Shown: one piece after another, positions 5,102 through 7,251 of the stretch
Numbering within the stretch: the first letter of the stretch is position 1
Layout of the letters: every line of letters begins with the position of its first letter
Source: Burkholderiales bacterium RIFCSPHIGHO2_12_FULL_61_11
GTDB lineage: Bacteria > Pseudomonadota > Gammaproteobacteria > Burkholderiales > Burkholderiaceae_C
Direction of reading: 5' to 3'
NCBI GenBank assembly: GCA_001770785.1
Contig: MERZ01000128.1
Coordinates: forward strand, 1-7,251
Length of the DNA: 7,251 nucleotides
Notes under the pieces: model-generated
Databases searched by the model: none
Told to the model about the DNA's origin: nothing
Seen by the model: only the letters and a program-made list of their open reading frames with translations
Program-made: the position numbers and the translations under genes

Positions 5102-6208
5102 TTAGCGCTCGGTGAGGGCCGCGGCAATGGCCTTACCGACATCTGCTGTGCCGGCCTGGCCGCCCAGATCAGGCGTACGCGGTGCGCCACTTTTGGGCCG
5201 CAAGACTTTTTCAATGGCGGCAACAATGCCGTCGTGGGCGTCTTTGTAGCCTAGGAATTCCAGCATCATGGCCCCGCACCAGATTTGGCCGATGGGGTTG
5301 GCAATGTTGCGCCCTGCAATGTCTGGCGCCGAGCCATGCACCGGCTCGAACAGCGAGGGAAACTTGCGCTCCGGATTGAGGCTGGCACTGGGCGCAATAC
5401 CAATCGTTCCGGTGCAGGCGGGCCCCAGATCGCTCAGGATGTCGCCGAACAGGTTGCTGGCCACCACGACGTCAAAAAAATCCGGGCGCATTACAAAATG
5501 CGCCGTCAGGATGTCAATATGAAACTTGTCCAGCTGGATCGCCGGATAGTTTTTGGCCATCTCGACCACACGTTCGTCCCAATATGGCATGGAGATTGAA
5601 ATGCCATTGGACTTGGTCGCACTGGTCAGGTGTTTTTTGGGCCGGGACTGCGCCAGCTCAAACGCAAACTTGAGCACGCGGTCCACGCCGATACGGGTGA
5701 ACACCGACTCCTGCAGTACAAACTCACGATCGGTTCCAGGAAAAGCCTTGCCGCCAATGCTGGAGTACTCGCCTTCGGTATTTTCACGGACGATGTAAAA
5801 ATCGATCTCGCCGGGCTGGCGCGGGCTGCCGTCGCGCCTGACCACCGGCGCAATGACGCCGGGCATCAGCCGCGCCGGCCGCAAGTTGATGTACTGGTCA
5901 AACTCGCGCCTGAACAGCACCAGCGAACCCCACAAGGAAACATGGTCAGCGATTTTTTCGGGCCAGCCCACGGCGCCAAAATAAATCGCGTCATGCCCGC
6001 CAATCTGGTCTTTCCAGTTGTCCGGCATCATCTTGCCGTACTTTTCAAAATAGTCCCAGCTGGCAAAATCGAAATGATCGAACTGCAGATCAATCCCGAA
6101 TTTGACGGCGGCCGCCTCCAGCACGCGAATGCCCTCGGGCATCACTTCCTTGCCAATGCCGTCGCCGGCGATGACTGCGATTCTTTTTTTACCGGTGTTC
6201 TTGCTCAT
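5102..6208 (-). CDS. ttuC: Tartrate / D-malate dehydrogenase-type decarboxylating dehydrogenase
   Basis: A 368-residue cytoplasmic enzyme of the isopropylmalate/isocitrate dehydrogenase fold. This subgroup uses NAD and a divalent metal to oxidise D-malate to pyruvate and CO2, or to act on tartrate, feeding C4 hydroxy acids into central metabolism. AGDGIGKEV (14-22) opens the domain. Substrate-side residues are R100/R101, R110 and R141, with Y148 and K199. Metal-binding Asp are likely D232, D256 and D260. The family signature starts at 252 (NLFGDILSDLGPACTG). The cofactor loop EPVHGSAPDIAG has D296, a mark of NAD rather than NADP preference. Length matches E. coli DmlA (361). ATG 6208 has AGAGG 6 nt upstream. 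A LysR gene is divergent, as in dmlA/dmlR. True substrate preference cannot be read from sequence; ttuC and dmlA are both fitting names. Confidence 0.88.
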   Translation of the reverse strand: MSKNTGKKRIAVIAGDGIGKEVMPEGIRVLEAAAVKFGIDLQFDHFDFASWDYFEKYGKMMPDNWKDQIGGHDAIYFGAVGWPEKIADHVSLWGSLVLFRREFDQYINLRPARLMPGVIAPVVRRDGSPRQPGEIDFYIVRENTEGEYSSIGGKAFPGTDREFVLQESVFTRIGVDRVLKFAFELAQSRPKKHLTSATKSNGISISMPYWDERVVEMAKNYPAIQLDKFHIDILTAHFVMRPDFFDVVVASNLFGDILSDLGPACTGTIGIAPSASLNPERKFPSLFEPVHGSAPDIAGRNIANPIGQIWCGAMMLEFLGYKDAHDGIVAAIEKVLRPKSGAPRTPDLGGQAGTADVGKAIAAALTER

Positions 6209-6232
6209 CGTGATCCTCTGATTCAGGTTTTG

Positions 6233-6275
6233 AAAAAATGAAGAACTTGCGCCAGCAGTCGCGCTGGCGCTTCTT
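6233..6275 (-). promoter_or_regulatory. Strong hairpin with U run in the dehydrogenase leader
   Basis: On the minus strand GCGCCAGC, loop GCGACT, GCTGGCGC form a perfect 8-bp GC-rich stem. AAGAA and TTCTT extend it below a 3-nt bulge, and CATTTTTTC follows. This is the shape of an intrinsic terminator. It lies 25 to 67 nt upstream of the dehydrogenase start codon, so it would be inside the mRNA leader if the candidate promoter at 6355-6383 is used. Confidence 0.5.
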
Positions 6276-6354
6276 CGGCGATGTAGTCAGATGCGAATCT
6301 TTCGAGCATCCATCGACCTTGATTTTTTAGGTACGTGCCGATTGTCCACCGCTG

Positions 6355-6383
6355 ATTTTGACCGGCATGAAAACCGGATTCAA
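6355..6383 (-). promoter_or_regulatory. Candidate dehydrogenase promoter
   Basis: On the minus strand TTGAAT (6383-6378) and CAAAAT (6360-6355) are spaced by 17 nt, each 4 of 6 to consensus. A weak promoter of this kind fits an activator-dependent gene. The spacer contains two CCGG copies. The leader would be about 140 nt. Confidence 0.3.
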
Positions 6384-6385
6384 GC

Positions 6386-6407
6386 AATAATCTGGCAATC
6401 AATTATT
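6386..6407. promoter_or_regulatory. Candidate LysR operator (AATAAT-N10-ATTATT dyad)
   Basis: An A/T-rich inverted repeat in the divergent intergenic region, 15 nt before the LysR start codon and just upstream of the candidate dehydrogenase -35 box. LysR-type regulators commonly bind interrupted dyads of T-N11-A type in such places, both activating the target and repressing themselves. The spacing here is T-N10-A, so the fit is approximate. Confidence 0.3.
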
Positions 6408-6422
6408 TCTTTTAAGGCATGA

Positions 6423-7251
6423 ATGGAGCGTAGTGATCTGGAGCTTGTCATTGCCGTGCGTGACCACGGCAGCTTGAGCGGCGCCGCATTGAGCCTCGAT
6501 GTGGCGCCACCCGTGGTTACCAAGCGGCTCGCTGCGCTGGAGGCGCGACTGGGCCAGCGGCTGTTTCAGCGCACCACCCGGCGCGTCAGCCCCACGGCCG
6601 AGGGCGAAACCGTGTGTCAACGCGCACTCGTCTTGCTGCAGGGCTTTACCGCGCTTGAAGCCGAGCTGCAGGAACGAAAAGCGGAGCCCACCGGGCTGAT
6701 CCGGCTGGCAGCGACTTTTGGTTTCGGGCGCCTTTGGCTGGGGCCGGCACTGGCCAGTTTTCAGGAGCGCTACCCGCGTATCGAAGTTCAGCTGCAACTG
6801 ACTGAGCAATTGCCGGACCTGGCCACTGACGGTTTCGACGGTGCGATCTGGCTCTGGGAGGTAGCGGGCCGACGAGCTGCGCAATGGGTTTCGCGCCGGC
6901 TGGCGCGCAATCAGCGCGTACTGGTGGCTTCGCCCCGCTACATCAAACAGCGCGGCGCGCCGGCAAGCCTGGAGGCATTGCAGGAGCATACCTGCCTGAT
7001 CGTGCGCGAAAACGGCAACGCCCTGGGGCAGCCCTTTGACGTGTGGACCTTGCACAAGGCGCGGGGAAATACACCCGAGCGGGTGCGGGTTCACGGACCG
7101 CTGTCGAGCAACTCAGGTGAGCTGGTTCGCGACTGGTGTATCGCGGGCCGCGGCATCATGCTGCGAAGTCTCTGGGATATTGCGCCCCAACTGGCCGCAG
7201 GCGAGCTGGTGCGCGTGCTGCCAGGCTACGCCATGCCGGATGCTGATATTC
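6423..7251 (+). CDS. LysR-type transcriptional regulator, 3' end outside the window
   Basis: The frame is open for 276 codons to the window edge, about 90% of a usual 300-residue LysR protein. The N-terminal winged helix-turn-helix is clear: SLSGAALSLDVAPPVVTKRL at about 17-36, then LEARLGQRLFQRTTRRVSPT at about 39-58. A linker helix runs to about residue 85. From about 90 the ligand-binding domain begins (GLIRLAATFGFGRLWLGPAL) and continues to the edge. ATG 6423 follows AAGG by 5 nt; an earlier ATG at 6419 stops after four codons. It is divergent from the dehydrogenase gene over 214 bp, the normal layout for a LysR protein and its target. By analogy with DmlR it may activate that gene in response to D-malate, tartrate or a related acid; the ligand is inferred. 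Confidence 0.93.
   Translation, partial: MERSDLELVIAVRDHGSLSGAALSLDVAPPVVTKRLAALEARLGQRLFQRTTRRVSPTAEGETVCQRALVLLQGFTALEAELQERKAEPTGLIRLAATFGFGRLWLGPALASFQERYPRIEVQLQLTEQLPDLATDGFDGAIWLWEVAGRRAAQWVSRRLARNQRVLVASPRYIKQRGAPASLEALQEHTCLIVRENGNALGQPFDVWTLHKARGNTPERVRVHGPLSSNSGELVRDWCIAGRGIMLRSLWDIAPQLAAGELVRVLPGYAMPDADI

Noticed and set aside
6399..7094. 231-codon minus-strand frame opposite the LysR gene
   Set aside because: The plus strand has an unmistakable LysR helix-turn-helix and an uninterrupted 276 codons, so the reverse frame is a shadow.

Overview
The window looks like a betaproteobacterial chromosome, most likely Burkholderiales and perhaps Comamonadaceae. This rests on the HU protein sequence, the hupB-ppiD gene order and GC-rich coding; no database search was possible. 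The left third (about 1-2352) is the end of an integrated temperate phage or phage-like element. The rest is host core genome, followed by a catabolic gene with a divergent regulator.

Left region, plus strand: three small phage genes, a 19-codon mini-ORF, a putative excisionase and a tyrosine integrase form one tightly packed series. Successive stop and start codons overlap as ATGA at four junctions, and the excisionase and integrase genes overlap by 52 nt. The integrase ends 31 nt before the 3' end of an intact tRNA-His gene on the minus strand. This suggests integration at the tRNA-His 3' end, which would be the attachment core. The second of the three small genes is bounded by two copies of a 38-bp direct repeat (34/38 identical). 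Each copy carries a C-terminal coding segment, a Shine-Dalgarno sequence and the overlapping restart codon.

Middle region, minus strand, in order of transcription: hupB (HU, GTG start), tRNA-Val(UAC) 17 nt downstream, a strong symmetric terminator, ppiD (membrane-anchored periplasmic folding factor) and tRNA-His(GUG). hupB followed by ppiD matches the enterobacterial order; here a tRNA lies between them.

Right region: a D-malate/tartrate dehydrogenase-type decarboxylating dehydrogenase (minus) and a divergent LysR-type regulator (plus, cut by the window edge) share a 214-bp intergenic region. It holds a dyad, a possible dehydrogenase promoter and a strong hairpin followed by a U run in the dehydrogenase leader. 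The layout resembles the dmlA/dmlR pair of E. coli, so the regulator probably controls the dehydrogenase in response to a C4 hydroxy acid.

I found no CRISPR array, insertion sequence or recognisable defence system. The least ordinary features are the repeat-bounded phage gene, the well-initiated 19-codon mini-ORF, and terminator-like structures inside the presumed leaders of hupB and the dehydrogenase gene.
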